Below are positions 1-10,986 of a DNA stretch of 64,000 nucleotides, in pieces. The DNA lies in the NCBI GenBank assembly GCA_964618415.1, contig CAZUAT010000004.1, positions 1 to 64,000 on the forward strand. The letters are read 5' to 3'. Under the pieces are notes generated by a model, which saw only the letters and a list, made by a program, of their open reading frames with translations, was not told the DNA's origin and searched no databases. Every line of letters starts with the position of its first letter. Positions within the stretch are counted from its first letter, which is position 1. Source of the stretch: JACTMI01 sp964618415. GTDB taxonomy: Bacteria; Acidobacteriota; Thermoanaerobaculia; Multivoradales; JAGPDF01. The position numbers and the translations under genes are program-made.

Positions 1-2529
<2,529 letters not shown>

Positions 2530-2583
2530 CTGCTGGCCTCGTGGCTGGCGCGACGCCGGAACTGGCGCCGCAGCGCGCCGGGA

Positions 2584-2592
2584 ATCCTAGCA
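2584..2592 (-). promoter_or_regulatory. candidate extended -10 promoter for korAB
   Basis: On the minus strand the spacer upstream of korA reads TGCTAGGAT, an extended -10 (TGn plus TAGGAT), in a very GC-rich 109-base spacer. No convincing -35 is seen. The hexamer TAGGAT is the same as the -10 proposed for nadABC. This is only a sequence match. Confidence 0.35.
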
Positions 2593-2638
2593 CCCGGCCC
2601 CGCGGCGAGGCCGGCGTCTGCCCGAATCGGGACGCCGC

Positions 2639-3688
2639 TCAGCGTCGCCCCGAGCGGATCGCCCACTGCGGCGCCGCGAAGCGCCGGCCGTGCTCGCCCG
2701 CCTCGCGCACCACCAGCGGCGCCGCCGTGCCGTCCACCGAGCGATCGGTCCGGTAGTAGAGCAGCGTCCGGGTCGCCATCGCATCGAGCGCCGCGGCCAC
2801 CTCCGCGCCGCCCAGTGCCAGCTCGCCGGCCGTCGCGGCGACCAGGCGCCGCAGCGGCGCCAGCTCGACGTCCACCGCCCGATCGTCGGCCGGCTCGGCG
2901 CCGGCGGCGCCGCGCTTCGGGTCGCGCAGATCGATCGTCCAGCTGGTCTCGTCGCTGCCCGGCAGCTGTGTACCGGGGCTGCCGGCCGGCCGCTCCACCG
3001 CCTCGGCAGCCGGTCCGACGGCGATCACGCTCCAGCCGTCGAGCGCCAGCTGCTGGGCCGCCTCGGCAGCGGCTTCGAGCGAGGCGCCGGCGGCATCGCC
3101 CCCCCGCCACGGACCGCCGATCCAGACCAGCAGGCAGGGCACGGCCGGGCAGGAAAGCGAGCTCAGATCGGGCGCCGCGGCCGCCGGCTCGAGGGCGCAT
3201 CGGGTCCCCGCGAGGTCGGCGATCCACTCCCCCGCCTGGCGGGCGTCGCGCGTCGGTTCGGCTCCGCGCCGGGCGCCGGGTCCGAGCCGCACCACGTCGA
3301 CCGGTCCCAGCTCGACCCAGCGCGGCGCCAGCGCAGCGATGGCGGGCACGGCGGCGGCGACCTCGGTGTCGCGGCAGTGCAGCCGGTCGACGGCCACGGT
3401 GAGGCGCGAGAAGCCGGCGCCGGCCGGCGGTGCCACCGGAGTCGCCGCCACGAGCTCGCGCGGCGTTCCGTCCTCGACCACGACCAGCTCAGCGGCGAGC
3501 CGCGAGAGGTCCTGGTCGCGCCAGCCCGCTGGCAGATCGGCGAGCACCGGCACTTCGCGCACGACGACCTGCTCGCGCAGCTCGGGGACCTGGGCCCCCG
3601 CAGCGACCGTGGAGAGAGTGGAGACGGAGGCGACGGCGACCGCGAGCAGGGCCGCCGGGCGGATTCGGATGCGGGCAGTCATCGACAC
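2639..3688 (-). CDS. secreted VWFA-like protein of unknown function
   Basis: A 349-residue exported protein. The N-terminus is a signal peptide (hydrophobic AALLAVAVASVSTLSTVAAGA, about residues 12-32). The segment ELVVVEDGTPRELVAAT resembles the 'vvEDGvpqei' strand that precedes the von Willebrand A fold in the VWFA-related proteins common in Acidobacteria. A later LTVAVDRLHC strand and SCPAVPCLLVWIGG fit a divergent A-domain, but a clean MIDAS motif (DxSxS) is not visible, so metal binding is doubtful. The GTG at 3688 is annotated; an in-frame ATG six bases in has a better-spaced GGGGG. It lies 42 bases after nuoI and may be read through from the nuo genes. Function is not assigned. Confidence 0.7.
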   Translation of the reverse strand: MSMTARIRIRPAALLAVAVASVSTLSTVAAGAQVPELREQVVVREVPVLADLPAGWRDQDLSRLAAELVVVEDGTPRELVAATPVAPPAGAGFSRLTVAVDRLHCRDTEVAAAVPAIAALAPRWVELGPVDVVRLGPGARRGAEPTRDARQAGEWIADLAGTRCALEPAAAAPDLSSLSCPAVPCLLVWIGGPWRGGDAAGASLEAAAEAAQQLALDGWSVIAVGPAAEAVERPAGSPGTQLPGSDETSWTIDLRDPKRGAAGAEPADDRAVDVELAPLRRLVAATAGELALGGAEVAAALDAMATRTLLYYRTDRSVDGTAAPLVVREAGEHGRRFAAPQWAIRSGRR

Positions 3689-3730
3689 CCCCAGGGAGCG
3701 GACAGCGTGTTGCGGCGCGGCGGACGGTGG

Positions 3731-4399
3731 TCAGCCGCCGGCGACCGACCGGGCCGCCGGCTCGCTCCCGGCCGCCTTGCGCCGCGCCGCGCTGACCAGG
3801 TCGAACGCCTCGCCGCGCATCTGGGCGTGCCGTTCGTCCTCTTCCGGGTAGTACGGCCGGTAGCCGAGCCGCGTCGGATCGACCGTGTACGGCTTCATCA
3901 GGTCGGCCTTGCCGACCACCGACTGGGCGCGCTCGAAGTAGGCCATGTCGTGGTTGTTCGACATGATGATCGCCTCCTCCGGGCAGGCGTCGACGCAGTA
4001 GCCGCAGAAGACGCAGCGCAGCATGTCGATCTCGTAGACCACCGGGTACTTCTCGACGTTGACGTCGTTGTGCTCGGCGGCCTCGATGTGGATGCACTCG
4101 GCCGGGCAGTTGGTGGCGCACAGGAAGCAGGCCACGCAGCGCACCGAACCGTCCGGACGGGAGGTCAGGATGTGGTGCCCGCGGTAGCGGTGGCTGTAGG
4201 CCCGGCGCTCTTCCGGGTACTGGATGGTGACCCGCTTGCGCAGCCCCAGCAGGTTCTGGAACAGGTGGCGCAGGGTCACCATCATGCCCGACAGCAGCGG
4301 CAGGTAGAGCCGCTCGGCCAGCGACATGCGGCGCGGCCGGATCTCGCGGGGATGCTCCTGGATGCCCGGCAGCTGCAGGGCGCGCGGATCGACGCTCAT
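3731..4399 (-). CDS. nuoI: NADH-quinone oxidoreductase subunit I (two 4Fe-4S clusters)
   Basis: A 222-residue peripheral-arm subunit of complex I that carries clusters N6a and N6b and relays electrons toward NuoB. Two complete 4Fe-4S motifs are visible: CVACFLCATNCP and CVFCGYCVDACP. Upstream, the segment LAERLYLPLLSGMMVTLRHLF is the usual amphipathic membrane-contacting helix of NuoI. The ATG start overlaps the nuoCD stop as ATGA. The C-terminal tail after the second cluster is somewhat longer than in many NuoI proteins and rich in charged residues. It is the last nuo gene of this block; no nuoA, H, J-N or E-F-G gene occurs in the window. Confidence 0.95.
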   Translation of the reverse strand: MSVDPRALQLPGIQEHPREIRPRRMSLAERLYLPLLSGMMVTLRHLFQNLLGLRKRVTIQYPEERRAYSHRYRGHHILTSRPDGSVRCVACFLCATNCPAECIHIEAAEHNDVNVEKYPVVYEIDMLRCVFCGYCVDACPEEAIIMSNNHDMAYFERAQSVVGKADLMKPYTVDPTRLGYRPYYPEEDERHAQMRGEAFDLVSAARRKAAGSEPAARSVAGG

Positions 4400-6102
4400 C
4401 GTTCGAGTTCTCCCGCGATGACGTTGAGCCCGCCCAGCGTGGCGATGGCGTCGGAGACCGAGCCGCCGCGGATCATGGTCGGGAAGGCCGAGAAGATCGG
4501 GAAGCACGGCGGCCGCACGCGCACCCGGTACGGCTTGCCGCCGCCGTCCGACACGCAGTAGAAGCCGAGCTCGCCGTTGGCGCCTTCGACGATGTCGTAG
4601 CGCTCGCCGGGCGGCACCTGGATGCCGTCCATGATCAGCTTGAAGTGGTAGATCATGGACTCCATCTGGTTGTAGCAGGCGTCCTTCGAGGGCAGCGCGA
4701 CGTGCGGATCGTCGACCACGAACGGCCCTTCCGGCATGCCGCGATCGAGCAGCTGGCGGATGATCGACAGCGACTGCCGAATCTCCAGCATGCGCACCTT
4801 GAATCGGTCGTGGACGTCGCCGCCGTGGAGGATCGGCACCTCCCAGTCGACCGTGTCGTAGAGGTCGTACGGGTGCGCCTTGCGCACGTCGTAGGCCACC
4901 CCGGCGGCGCGCAGGCACGGCCCGGTGAAGCTCCAGTTGACGGCCTCTTCACCCGAGAGCGCCGCCACGCCGACCGAGCGGTCGAGCCAGATCCGGTTCT
5001 TGTCGACCAGCGTCTCGACGTCGTCGATGAACTGCGGGATGTGCTCGAGCAGACGCCGGCAGCGCGCCTCGAAGTCGGCCGGCAGGTCGGCGAGCAGCCC
5101 GCCGATCCGGCAGGCCGACACGGTCAGCCGCGCGCCGCACAGCGACTCGAGCAGCCCGTAGATCTCCTCGCGCGGCTGGAACATGTACCAGAAGTTGGTC
5201 AGCGCGCCGCAGTCGACCAGAGTCGTTCCGTTGGCCACGCAATGGTCCATGATGCGCGAGAACTCCGACAGGATGGTGCGCGCCCAGACCGCCCTGGGCG
5301 GCACCTCGACGCCCAGCATCGCCTCCACCGTGCGGCAGTAGCCGACGTTGTTGATGAACGACGAGCAGTAGTTGAGGCGGTCGGTGTACGGGATCACCTG
5401 CTGCCAGGTGTGCGTCTCCGCCATCTTCTCGAAGCAGCGGTGCAGGTAACCGATCTCGATCTCGGAGTTGACGATCTCCTCGCCGTCGACCAGCGCGATC
5501 ATGCGGAAGGTGCCGTGCATGGCCGGGTGGGACGGTCCGATGTTGATCGTCATGCGCTCGAACATCGAGTCGCCCCGCTCGGGCGCCTCGAGCTTCGGTT
5601 GCCAGATCTTGTCCTCGGTGAGGATCCAGCGCCGCGCCGGGTCGTAGTCCTTGCGCAGCGCGTGGCCCTGGAAGGCGTCGTGGGTCAGGATGCGGCGCAG
5701 GTTCGGGTGGCCGTCGAAGCGGAAACCGAACAGGTCCCACGCCTCGCGCTCGAACCAGTCCGCCCCCTTCCAGACCGAGACCACCGACGGCAGCTGCGGA
5801 TCCATCTCGGGCAGCGGCACCTTGAGGCGCAGCCGGCGGCCGGTGGGCAGCGAGTAGAGGTGGTAGACGCATTCGAAACGATCCCCGCCGGCCAGTCCGC
5901 GGTCGGGATAGTCCATCCCGAACAGTTCGAGCAGCAGGTCGAAGCGGGTCTCGGGGTTCGTGCGCAGCTCGCCGCACAGCTCGAGCAGCACGTCGCGCGA
6001 AACCTGCCAGGTCTCCTGGTCGGACGGGGCGCCGGGACCGCGCAGCGCGGTGACGCTGCCGGCCGGGTAGCGGGCGAGGAACGACGGCAGCTCAGGCGGC
6101 AT
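4396..6102 (-). CDS. nuoCD: NADH-quinone oxidoreductase fused subunit C/D
   Basis: A 568-residue fusion of the 30-kDa (C) and 49-kDa (D) complex I subunits. The C domain covers about residues 1-165 and ends in the conserved EREAWDLFGFRFDGHPNLRR stretch. The D domain begins around residue 183 with INIGPSHPAMHG and continues through GYLHRCFEKMAE, PYTDRLNY and GDVHDRFKVRMLEIRQSL; it forms the quinone pocket with NuoB. The start overlaps the end of nuoB by 11 bases and the stop overlaps nuoI. The usual 'GPSLRASG' segment reads GPCLRAAG here. The C/D fusion is well known in several phyla and does not by itself indicate anything unusual. Confidence 0.95.
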   Translation of the reverse strand: MPPELPSFLARYPAGSVTALRGPGAPSDQETWQVSRDVLLELCGELRTNPETRFDLLLELFGMDYPDRGLAGGDRFECVYHLYSLPTGRRLRLKVPLPEMDPQLPSVVSVWKGADWFEREAWDLFGFRFDGHPNLRRILTHDAFQGHALRKDYDPARRWILTEDKIWQPKLEAPERGDSMFERMTINIGPSHPAMHGTFRMIALVDGEEIVNSEIEIGYLHRCFEKMAETHTWQQVIPYTDRLNYCSSFINNVGYCRTVEAMLGVEVPPRAVWARTILSEFSRIMDHCVANGTTLVDCGALTNFWYMFQPREEIYGLLESLCGARLTVSACRIGGLLADLPADFEARCRRLLEHIPQFIDDVETLVDKNRIWLDRSVGVAALSGEEAVNWSFTGPCLRAAGVAYDVRKAHPYDLYDTVDWEVPILHGGDVHDRFKVRMLEIRQSLSIIRQLLDRGMPEGPFVVDDPHVALPSKDACYNQMESMIYHFKLIMDGIQVPPGERYDIVEGANGELGFYCVSDGGGKPYRVRVRPPCFPIFSAFPTMIRGGSVSDAIATLGGLNVIAGELER

Positions 6103-6601
6103 GCCGCGGCTTTCGATTCTTCCGCGAGCGCTTGAGCGCCTTGCGGTCGCGGTCGATCTTCTCCTTGACCTGCAGGATGCCGTACATCAGCCCTTCGGGC
6201 GACGGCGGGCAGCCCGGGACGTAGACGTCGACCGGGATGATCTCGTCGATCCCCTGCATGACGTGGTAGGCCCGGTAAAAGCCGCCCGAGCAGGCGCAGG
6301 CGCCCATCGACACCACCCACTTCGGGTCCGGCATCTGATCGTAGATCCGCTTGAGGACGGGCCCCATCTTGTCGGTGATCGTGCCGGCGACGATCATCAG
6401 ATCGCTCTGCCGGGGCGAGAAGCGCACCACCTCGTAACCGAAGCGCGACATGTCGTAGTGGGACGAGACCGTCCCCATGAACTCGATCGCGCAGCAGGCG
6501 GTGCCGAACGGCAGTGGCCAGAAGCTGTTCTTCTGCGACCAGTCGATGAACGCGTCGAGCTTCGTGGTCAGCCAGGATTCGCCTTGGACTTCCATCGCCA
6601 T
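6092..6601 (-). CDS. nuoB: NADH-quinone oxidoreductase subunit B
   Basis: A 169-residue subunit holding the terminal 4Fe-4S cluster N2 next to the quinone site. The cluster ligands are visible: the adjacent cysteines in GTACCAIEF, the cysteine in GACACSGG, and VPGCPPSPE. The C-terminal tail is strongly basic. A GGTAGGA Shine-Dalgarno-like sequence precedes the first ATG; a second ATG two codons later is an alternative. NuoA, which normally precedes NuoB, is absent; a rubrerythrin-like gene sits 15 bases upstream instead. Together with nuoCD and nuoI this makes the connecting (Q) module of complex I without membrane or NADH modules in view. Confidence 0.95.
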   Translation of the reverse strand: MAMEVQGESWLTTKLDAFIDWSQKNSFWPLPFGTACCAIEFMGTVSSHYDMSRFGYEVVRFSPRQSDLMIVAGTITDKMGPVLKRIYDQMPDPKWVVSMGACACSGGFYRAYHVMQGIDEIIPVDVYVPGCPPSPEGLMYGILQVKEKIDRDRKALKRSRKNRKPRHAA

Positions 6602-6616
6602 GCGATCCTACCGCCG

Positions 6617-7027
6617 TCAGATGGAAATGTCGCCCTGTGAGCGCGTCAGCGCCTCGGACAGCCGCTGGATGCGCTCGGCGTGCGCGCGCTGGGTCTCGGC
6701 GACCCCGCCCAGCAGCTCGGCGGTCTGCGCATCGACCTCGCGCGCCATGCGCGGGTAGAGCGACTCGATCTCGTAGCGCTCCTCGGCCAGGGCGGCCAGG
6801 ATGGCGGCCGGCAGGTCTTCGGCCGGCTCGCGGATCGCCTCGGCGGCGTCGTACTGGAGGACGGCCAGCGCGTCCTTGGCGGCGGCCAGCTCGTCGAGCG
6901 CGGCGGCCAGGTTGGGGCGCCCCTCGCCGCGTGCCCGCGCGGCCAACGCCCGGAAGCGGGCGGCGCTCGCCGCCTCGGCGTTGAACCCGGTCTTCAAGTA
7001 CTCTTGGGCGCGTGGCAGTCGGGACAC
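6617..7027 (-). CDS. small rubrerythrin/ferritin-like four-helix protein
   Basis: A 136-residue, almost entirely helical protein starting at a GTG behind a GGAGAGGAGAG Shine-Dalgarno stretch. The segment LKTGFNAEAASAARFRALAARARGEGRP resembles the first helix pair of rubrerythrin-type proteins, and the remainder is Ala/Glu-rich helix. The usual second-helix 'EExH' iron-ligand pattern is not clear (AAAKDALAVLQYDAAEA), and there is no rubredoxin-type C-x2-C pair, so iron binding is doubtful. It heads the nuoB-CD-I block with 15 bases to nuoB, suggesting a role linked to complex I or to oxidative protection of it. That role is inference from position only. Confidence 0.6.
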   Translation of the reverse strand: MSRLPRAQEYLKTGFNAEAASAARFRALAARARGEGRPNLAAALDELAAAKDALAVLQYDAAEAIREPAEDLPAAILAALAEERYEIESLYPRMAREVDAQTAELLGGVAETQRAHAERIQRLSEALTRSQGDISI

Positions 7028-7092
7028 GGAAGCTCTCCTCTCCCCGGCGTTGGTGCGATCGGTGGTGCGGGCGGCGTCCGCCCGCAGTCGAC

Positions 7093-7098
7093 ATTCTA
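7093..7098 (-). promoter_or_regulatory. candidate -10 element for the nuo block
   Basis: TAGAAT on the minus strand, about 65 bases upstream of the rubrerythrin-like GTG, in the divergent spacer 7028-7234. The same hexamer is used at the lipB and ykgJ-like genes. No clear -35 box. The rest of this 207-base spacer holds no gene that I can support. Confidence 0.35.
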
Positions 7099-7234
7099 GC
7101 GAAGCCGGACGCGTCACGCCGAGCGGGCTCGGAACCGGCCGCACGCGCGCGCGTATCTCACCCCATGTCCCGCCCCATGGCCCGCCTGGTGGCCGATACC
7201 CTGACCGGATCTTGACGGGAAACTGAGCCGAGCC

Positions 7235-9292
7235 GTGTCCCGCATGCGCCCCAACGATTCCCCGGCCTTCCCCGCCGGGCCGCCGCCGCGGCACAGGTCC
7301 CGCCTCGCGCGGCTCGCCCTGCTGGCCGGCGCGGTCTACGCGCTCATGCTGCTGCCGGCCCGGATGCTCGACAACGGGCTCGTCGACGGCTTCGCCACCC
7401 TCGCCGGCCTCTGCTTCGGCCTGCTGCTGGCCGCCTGGCTGGGCCGCGCCATCTGGCGGCGCGTCCTCTGGAGCGTCGGCCGCCGGCTGGCGTTCTCGTA
7501 CGTGCTGGTCGGTGTTCTGCCGCTCGCCCTGATCGCCCTCCTGGTGGCGCTGGCCGCCTACCTGGCGGCCGGCTTCCTGCTCGGCCACCTGTCGCGGGAC
7601 GTGGTCGAAGCGGTGCGCGGCGACCTCGAGGCGGCGGCGACCGACAGTCTGCTCGGCCGCCCGGCGGAGGCCCCGGCCGATCTCGGCGCGCTCGCCGTGG
7701 CCGAGTACCGCCAGGGGCGCCGGGTCGCCGGCGACCCGGAAGCGCCGGCCGAGTGGCCGGCCTGGCTGGCCGACGCCCAGCACCGCCGGCGCCTCGATCC
7801 GGACGAGCGCAGCCGCGTCTTCGTGGCGCTCTCCGACGGGCGGCTGTCGCTCGCCGCGGTGGCCGGCGACGCCCGGCGCGGCGTCCTCGTCCGGCTGGTC
7901 GACGATCCGGCGACCGTCCTGCGTGCCCGCTCGCACGCCTGGTTCCAGCTCTTTCGTGCCGACGACTCCGGGCCGCAGTCGACCACCCGGATCGAGTTCT
8001 TCGGCCGTGCGCTGACCTTCCGCGGGCTGTGGGTGCGACGCACCGCCGAGGAAACCGCCGAGTACTTCCGCCTCGCCCCGCCGATCGATCCGGACAACCC
8101 GACCTTCAGCGAGCGACCGATCGTGCTCTGGATCGCCCGCACCGGTCCGGTGCGCGCCCTCGCGGACGGTAGCGACGTCACCGAGGCGGTGCGGGTTTCG
8201 CTCGCCGCCAGCCCGAACGTGTTGTTCCGGACCCTGCTGTCGGATTCCGAGCAGGCCGACTCGACCGCCTGGGTGGCGCTGGCGGGCGTCTCGGTGTTGC
8301 TGTTCGAGATCTGGATCGCCGCCGCGGCGCTGGCGATCTTCATGATCTTCGGCCTGTCACGGGCGGTCAATCGGCTCTCGGCGGCCACCCGCGCGGTCGG
8401 CCGGGGCGACTTCGACTACCGGATCCCGGTGCGCCGGCGCGACCAGGTCGGCGCCCTGCAGCAGTCGTTCAACGCCATGGCGGGCCACCTCGGCGAGCTC
8501 GTCGAGACCGCGGCGCAGAAGGAGGCGCTCGACAAGGAGCTCGCGCTGGCGCGCGAGGTCCAGCAGAACCTGCTGCCGGACGCCATCACCGCGCGCCCCG
8601 GCGTGGAGATCGCCAGCTTCTTCGAGCCGAGCGCCGCCATCGGCGGCGACTACTTCGACGTGCTCGACCGCCCCGGTGGTCGCTTCGGCCTGGTGATGGC
8701 GGATGTCGCGGGCCACGGCCTGGCGGCCGGCCTGCGCATGGCGATGGTCAAGTCGGCCTTCGAGCTGATGGCCGAGGAGGGCCGGCCGGCCGAGGAGGTA
8801 CTCGAGCGGCTCCACCGGCTGCTGCGCCGCCGCTCCGGCGAGCGCTCGCTGGTCACCCTGGCGTTCGTCGACTTCGATCCTTCCACCGGCGAGCTCGAGC
8901 TGATCAACGCCGGACATCCGCCGTGCTACATCGCGCGCGCCGACGGCTCAGTCGAGGAGCTGATGGCGCCGGGCATGCCGCTCGGCATGCTCGCCGGCCG
9001 CTACGGCCGCGCCAGCGCCCGGCTGGCGAGCGGCGACGCGATGGTGCTGCTGTCGGACGGAATCGTCGAGAGCCGCAACGGCGCCGACGAACAGTTCGGC
9101 TACGAGCGCACCCGCGCCGCGCTGACGAGTGACGGCGCGGGCAGCGGCGATGCCGAAGCGCTGCTGGCGCGGCTGCTGGCGCAGGTGCGCGCCTTCTGCG
9201 GCCCGCAGGCGGTCGACGACGACCGCACCGTGATGGTGCTCGCCTACCGGCCGCCTGCCGCCTCGGCGGCCGCCAGCCCGAGCCGGGCGTAG
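7235..9292 (+). CDS. membrane-bound HAMP and SpoIIE/RsbU-type PP2C serine phosphatase
   Basis: A 685-residue signalling phosphatase. Two N-terminal hydrophobic segments (about residues 24-75) and a third near 88-115 precede a periplasmic sensor region. A further membrane helix (WVALAGVSVLLFEIWIAAAALAIFMIFG) leads into a HAMP-like linker (RAVNRLSAATRAVGRGDFDYRIP). The C-terminal third is a SpoIIE-type PP2C domain: EVQQNLLP, the metal-binding IGGDYFDV, VMADVAGHG, INAGHPPC and VLLSDGIVE. Such proteins usually dephosphorylate an anti-anti-sigma factor in a partner-switching cascade; no partner gene is next to it. Start is GTG 7235, with ATG 7244 in frame. Its 3' end overlaps the convergent transglycosylase gene by 49 bases. 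Confidence 0.9.
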   Translation: MSRMRPNDSPAFPAGPPPRHRSRLARLALLAGAVYALMLLPARMLDNGLVDGFATLAGLCFGLLLAAWLGRAIWRRVLWSVGRRLAFSYVLVGVLPLALIALLVALAAYLAAGFLLGHLSRDVVEAVRGDLEAAATDSLLGRPAEAPADLGALAVAEYRQGRRVAGDPEAPAEWPAWLADAQHRRRLDPDERSRVFVALSDGRLSLAAVAGDARRGVLVRLVDDPATVLRARSHAWFQLFRADDSGPQSTTRIEFFGRALTFRGLWVRRTAEETAEYFRLAPPIDPDNPTFSERPIVLWIARTGPVRALADGSDVTEAVRVSLAASPNVLFRTLLSDSEQADSTAWVALAGVSVLLFEIWIAAAALAIFMIFGLSRAVNRLSAATRAVGRGDFDYRIPVRRRDQVGALQQSFNAMAGHLGELVETAAQKEALDKELALAREVQQNLLPDAITARPGVEIASFFEPSAAIGGDYFDVLDRPGGRFGLVMADVAGHGLAAGLRMAMVKSAFELMAEEGRPAEEVLERLHRLLRRRSGERSLVTLAFVDFDPSTGELELINAGHPPCYIARADGSVEELMAPGMPLGMLAGRYGRASARLASGDAMVLLSDGIVESRNGADEQFGYERTRAALTSDGAGSGDAEALLARLLAQVRAFCGPQAVDDDRTVMVLAYRPPAASAAASPSRA

Positions 9293-10005
9293 ACCTTGCG
9301 CACGTAGTCGCGCGTCTCCCGATACGGCGGCACGCCGTCGTAACGGTCGACGGCGCCTTCGCCGGCGTTGTAGCCGGCGAGGATGCGCGCCAGATCGTCG
9401 TCGAAGCGCTCGGCCAGCCAGGCGAGGTACCGCGCTCCGGTGTCGATGTTCAGCTCGGGGTCGAACAGCTGGTGGCGCCGCAGGCCGAAGCGCGCCGCCG
9501 TGGCCGGCATCAGCTGCATGATCCCGTGCGCGCCCTTGTACGAAACCGCCCGCTCGTCGAACGCCGACTCGACCCGGGCCACCGCGGCCACCAGCGCCGG
9601 ATTGAGGCCGTGCCGCCGCGCCGCCTCCTCGATCGTGGAGCGATGCGGCACCTCCGGCGCCCGCTGCCCGTCGCGCCAGCGCACCTCGAACCCGGCCCCG
9701 GCATCGACGACCGACTGCTCACCGGCCGGCGGCGGCGGCTCGATCTCGTCGTCCACTACCCGTTCGATGCGCGCCAGGTCGAACTCCAGCTGTCCGCCGC
9801 CGTGCAGTTCGACGATCGCCGCGTCGCCGGCGGCCCGATAGGTCGCCACCTTGAGCACCGCGCCGTCGGTGAACACCACCAGCTCGGCGCCGGCCGGCAT
9901 GGCGACCCACGGCAGTGCGGCGACGAGCAGCGGGGCGCAGGTGCGGACGAGGCGGCGCACGTCGCGTCGCCGCCGGCGCTCAGGAGCGGGGATGGAACCG
10001 GTCAT
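9244..10005 (-). CDS. secreted lytic transglycosylase (SLT/Slt70-type)
   Basis: A 253-residue exported murein-cleaving enzyme. It begins with a basic stretch and a hydrophobic signal sequence (LVRTCAPLLVAALPWVAMPAGA, residues 19-40), then a small beta-rich N-terminal domain. The SLT domain runs from about residue 120. It contains the catalytic glutamate in AAVARVESAFD, GIMQLMPATAARFG, the D-x-x-x-N block FDPELNIDTGARYL and AGYNAGEGAVDRY. The start lies inside the 3' end of xerD on the same strand (26-base overlap), so it is probably co-transcribed with xerD. The 3' end overlaps the phosphatase gene in antisense. Confidence 0.9.
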   Translation of the reverse strand: MTGSIPAPERRRRRDVRRLVRTCAPLLVAALPWVAMPAGAELVVFTDGAVLKVATYRAAGDAAIVELHGGGQLEFDLARIERVVDDEIEPPPPAGEQSVVDAGAGFEVRWRDGQRAPEVPHRSTIEEAARRHGLNPALVAAVARVESAFDERAVSYKGAHGIMQLMPATAARFGLRRHQLFDPELNIDTGARYLAWLAERFDDDLARILAGYNAGEGAVDRYDGVPPYRETRDYVRKVYARLGLAAAEAAGGR

Positions 10006-10930
10006 AGATGCCGCGCAGGCGCTCGCTGTGCAGGTGAGTGTAGATCTCGGTGGTGGTGATGTCGACGTGGCCGAGCAAGGTCTGCACGACCCGCAGGTCG
10101 GCGCCGTGCTCGAGCAGGTGCGTCGCGAAGCTGTGGCGCAGGACGTGCGGCGACAGGTCGCGCTCGAGGCCCGCCGCGCGGCCCCAGGCGCGCAGCAGCT
10201 TCCAGAACCCCTGGCGCGTCATCGGCTGGCCGCGCAGGTTGACGAAGACGGCGCGGTGGCGCCCGCGGGCGATGCGTGGGCGGCCCTCGGCCAGCCATCG
10301 ACCGAGCCACAGCTCGGCGCTCTCGCCGACCGGCACGACCCGCTCGCGCGACCCCTTGCCGAACGCCACCAGGAAGCCCGCCTCCAGCCGCAGCTGATCG
10401 AGCTGCAGGCCGACCAGCTCGGAGACGCGCAGGCCGGTGGCGTAGAGCAGCTCCAGCATCGCCTTGTCGCGCAGACCGGCCGGCGTGGCCGGGTCGGGGA
10501 CGCCGAGCAGCCGGACCACCTCGTCCTCGCCGAGCACGGTCGGCAGCCGCTTCCAGCGCCGCGGCGCCTCGAGATGCGCGGTCGGATCGTCGGCCCGCTC
10601 GCCCATCTCGACCAGCCAGGCGAAGTAGCCGCGCATCGCCGACAGGGCGCGCGCCACCGAGCGCGGCGACAGGCCGCGGCGCGTCATCCAGCGCAGGTGC
10701 TCGGCCAGCTGCGCCGAGCCGGCCGCCGGCAGTTCGCCGTGCCGCTCCCCTTCCAGCCAGGCGGCCAGGCGGGTGAGGTCGCCGCGGTAGGCGTCCAGGG
10801 TGCGCGGCGACAGGCCGGCCTCGGCCGTCAGCCCGTCCAGCCACGCCTCGAGCTGGCGCTGCCAGAGCGGCACTGTGGCGCGCACCCTCTCCCTCGCGCC
10901 GTCGACGTTCGACGCCTCCGCGCTCTTCAC
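9980..10930 (-). CDS. xerD: tyrosine recombinase XerD-type
   Basis: A 316-residue site-specific recombinase that with a XerC partner resolves chromosome dimers at dif. The N-terminal SAM-like domain (about residues 25-110) has LSPRTLDAYRGDLTRLAAWL. The catalytic domain shows the full tyrosine-recombinase set: Arg in YATGLRVSELVGL, the HVLRHSF box, the second His in LLGHVDITTT and the nucleophile in EIYTHL. Length is typical of XerC/D rather than a phage integrase. The two are hard to separate by sequence, so XerD is the likelier of the pair rather than proven. The GTG start lies six bases after TACAAT with no Shine-Dalgarno sequence. Confidence 0.88.
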   Translation of the reverse strand: MKSAEASNVDGARERVRATVPLWQRQLEAWLDGLTAEAGLSPRTLDAYRGDLTRLAAWLEGERHGELPAAGSAQLAEHLRWMTRRGLSPRSVARALSAMRGYFAWLVEMGERADDPTAHLEAPRRWKRLPTVLGEDEVVRLLGVPDPATPAGLRDKAMLELLYATGLRVSELVGLQLDQLRLEAGFLVAFGKGSRERVVPVGESAELWLGRWLAEGRPRIARGRHRAVFVNLRGQPMTRQGFWKLLRAWGRAAGLERDLSPHVLRHSFATHLLEHGADLRVVQTLLGHVDITTTEIYTHLHSERLRGIYDRFHPRS

Positions 10931-10936
10931 GCGCCC

Positions 10937-10942
10937 ATTGTA
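10937..10942 (-). promoter_or_regulatory. -10 element TACAAT for leaderless xerD
   Basis: TACAAT on the minus strand ends exactly six bases before the xerD GTG. No Shine-Dalgarno sequence fits between, so the transcript would start at or next to the start codon. The same TAnnnT-six bases-GTG layout recurs at four other operon heads in the window. Confidence 0.55.
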
Positions 10943-10986
10943 CGCGGCGGCGGCACCGGTCCCCGGTGGGATAGCCTCCCCACCCC

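Noticed and set aside
9980..10930. XerD-type gene as an integrase of a mobile island next to the low-GC patch
   Set aside because: Length and motif spacing fit housekeeping XerC/D; no attachment site or tRNA is visible, and it is co-oriented with a murein gene.
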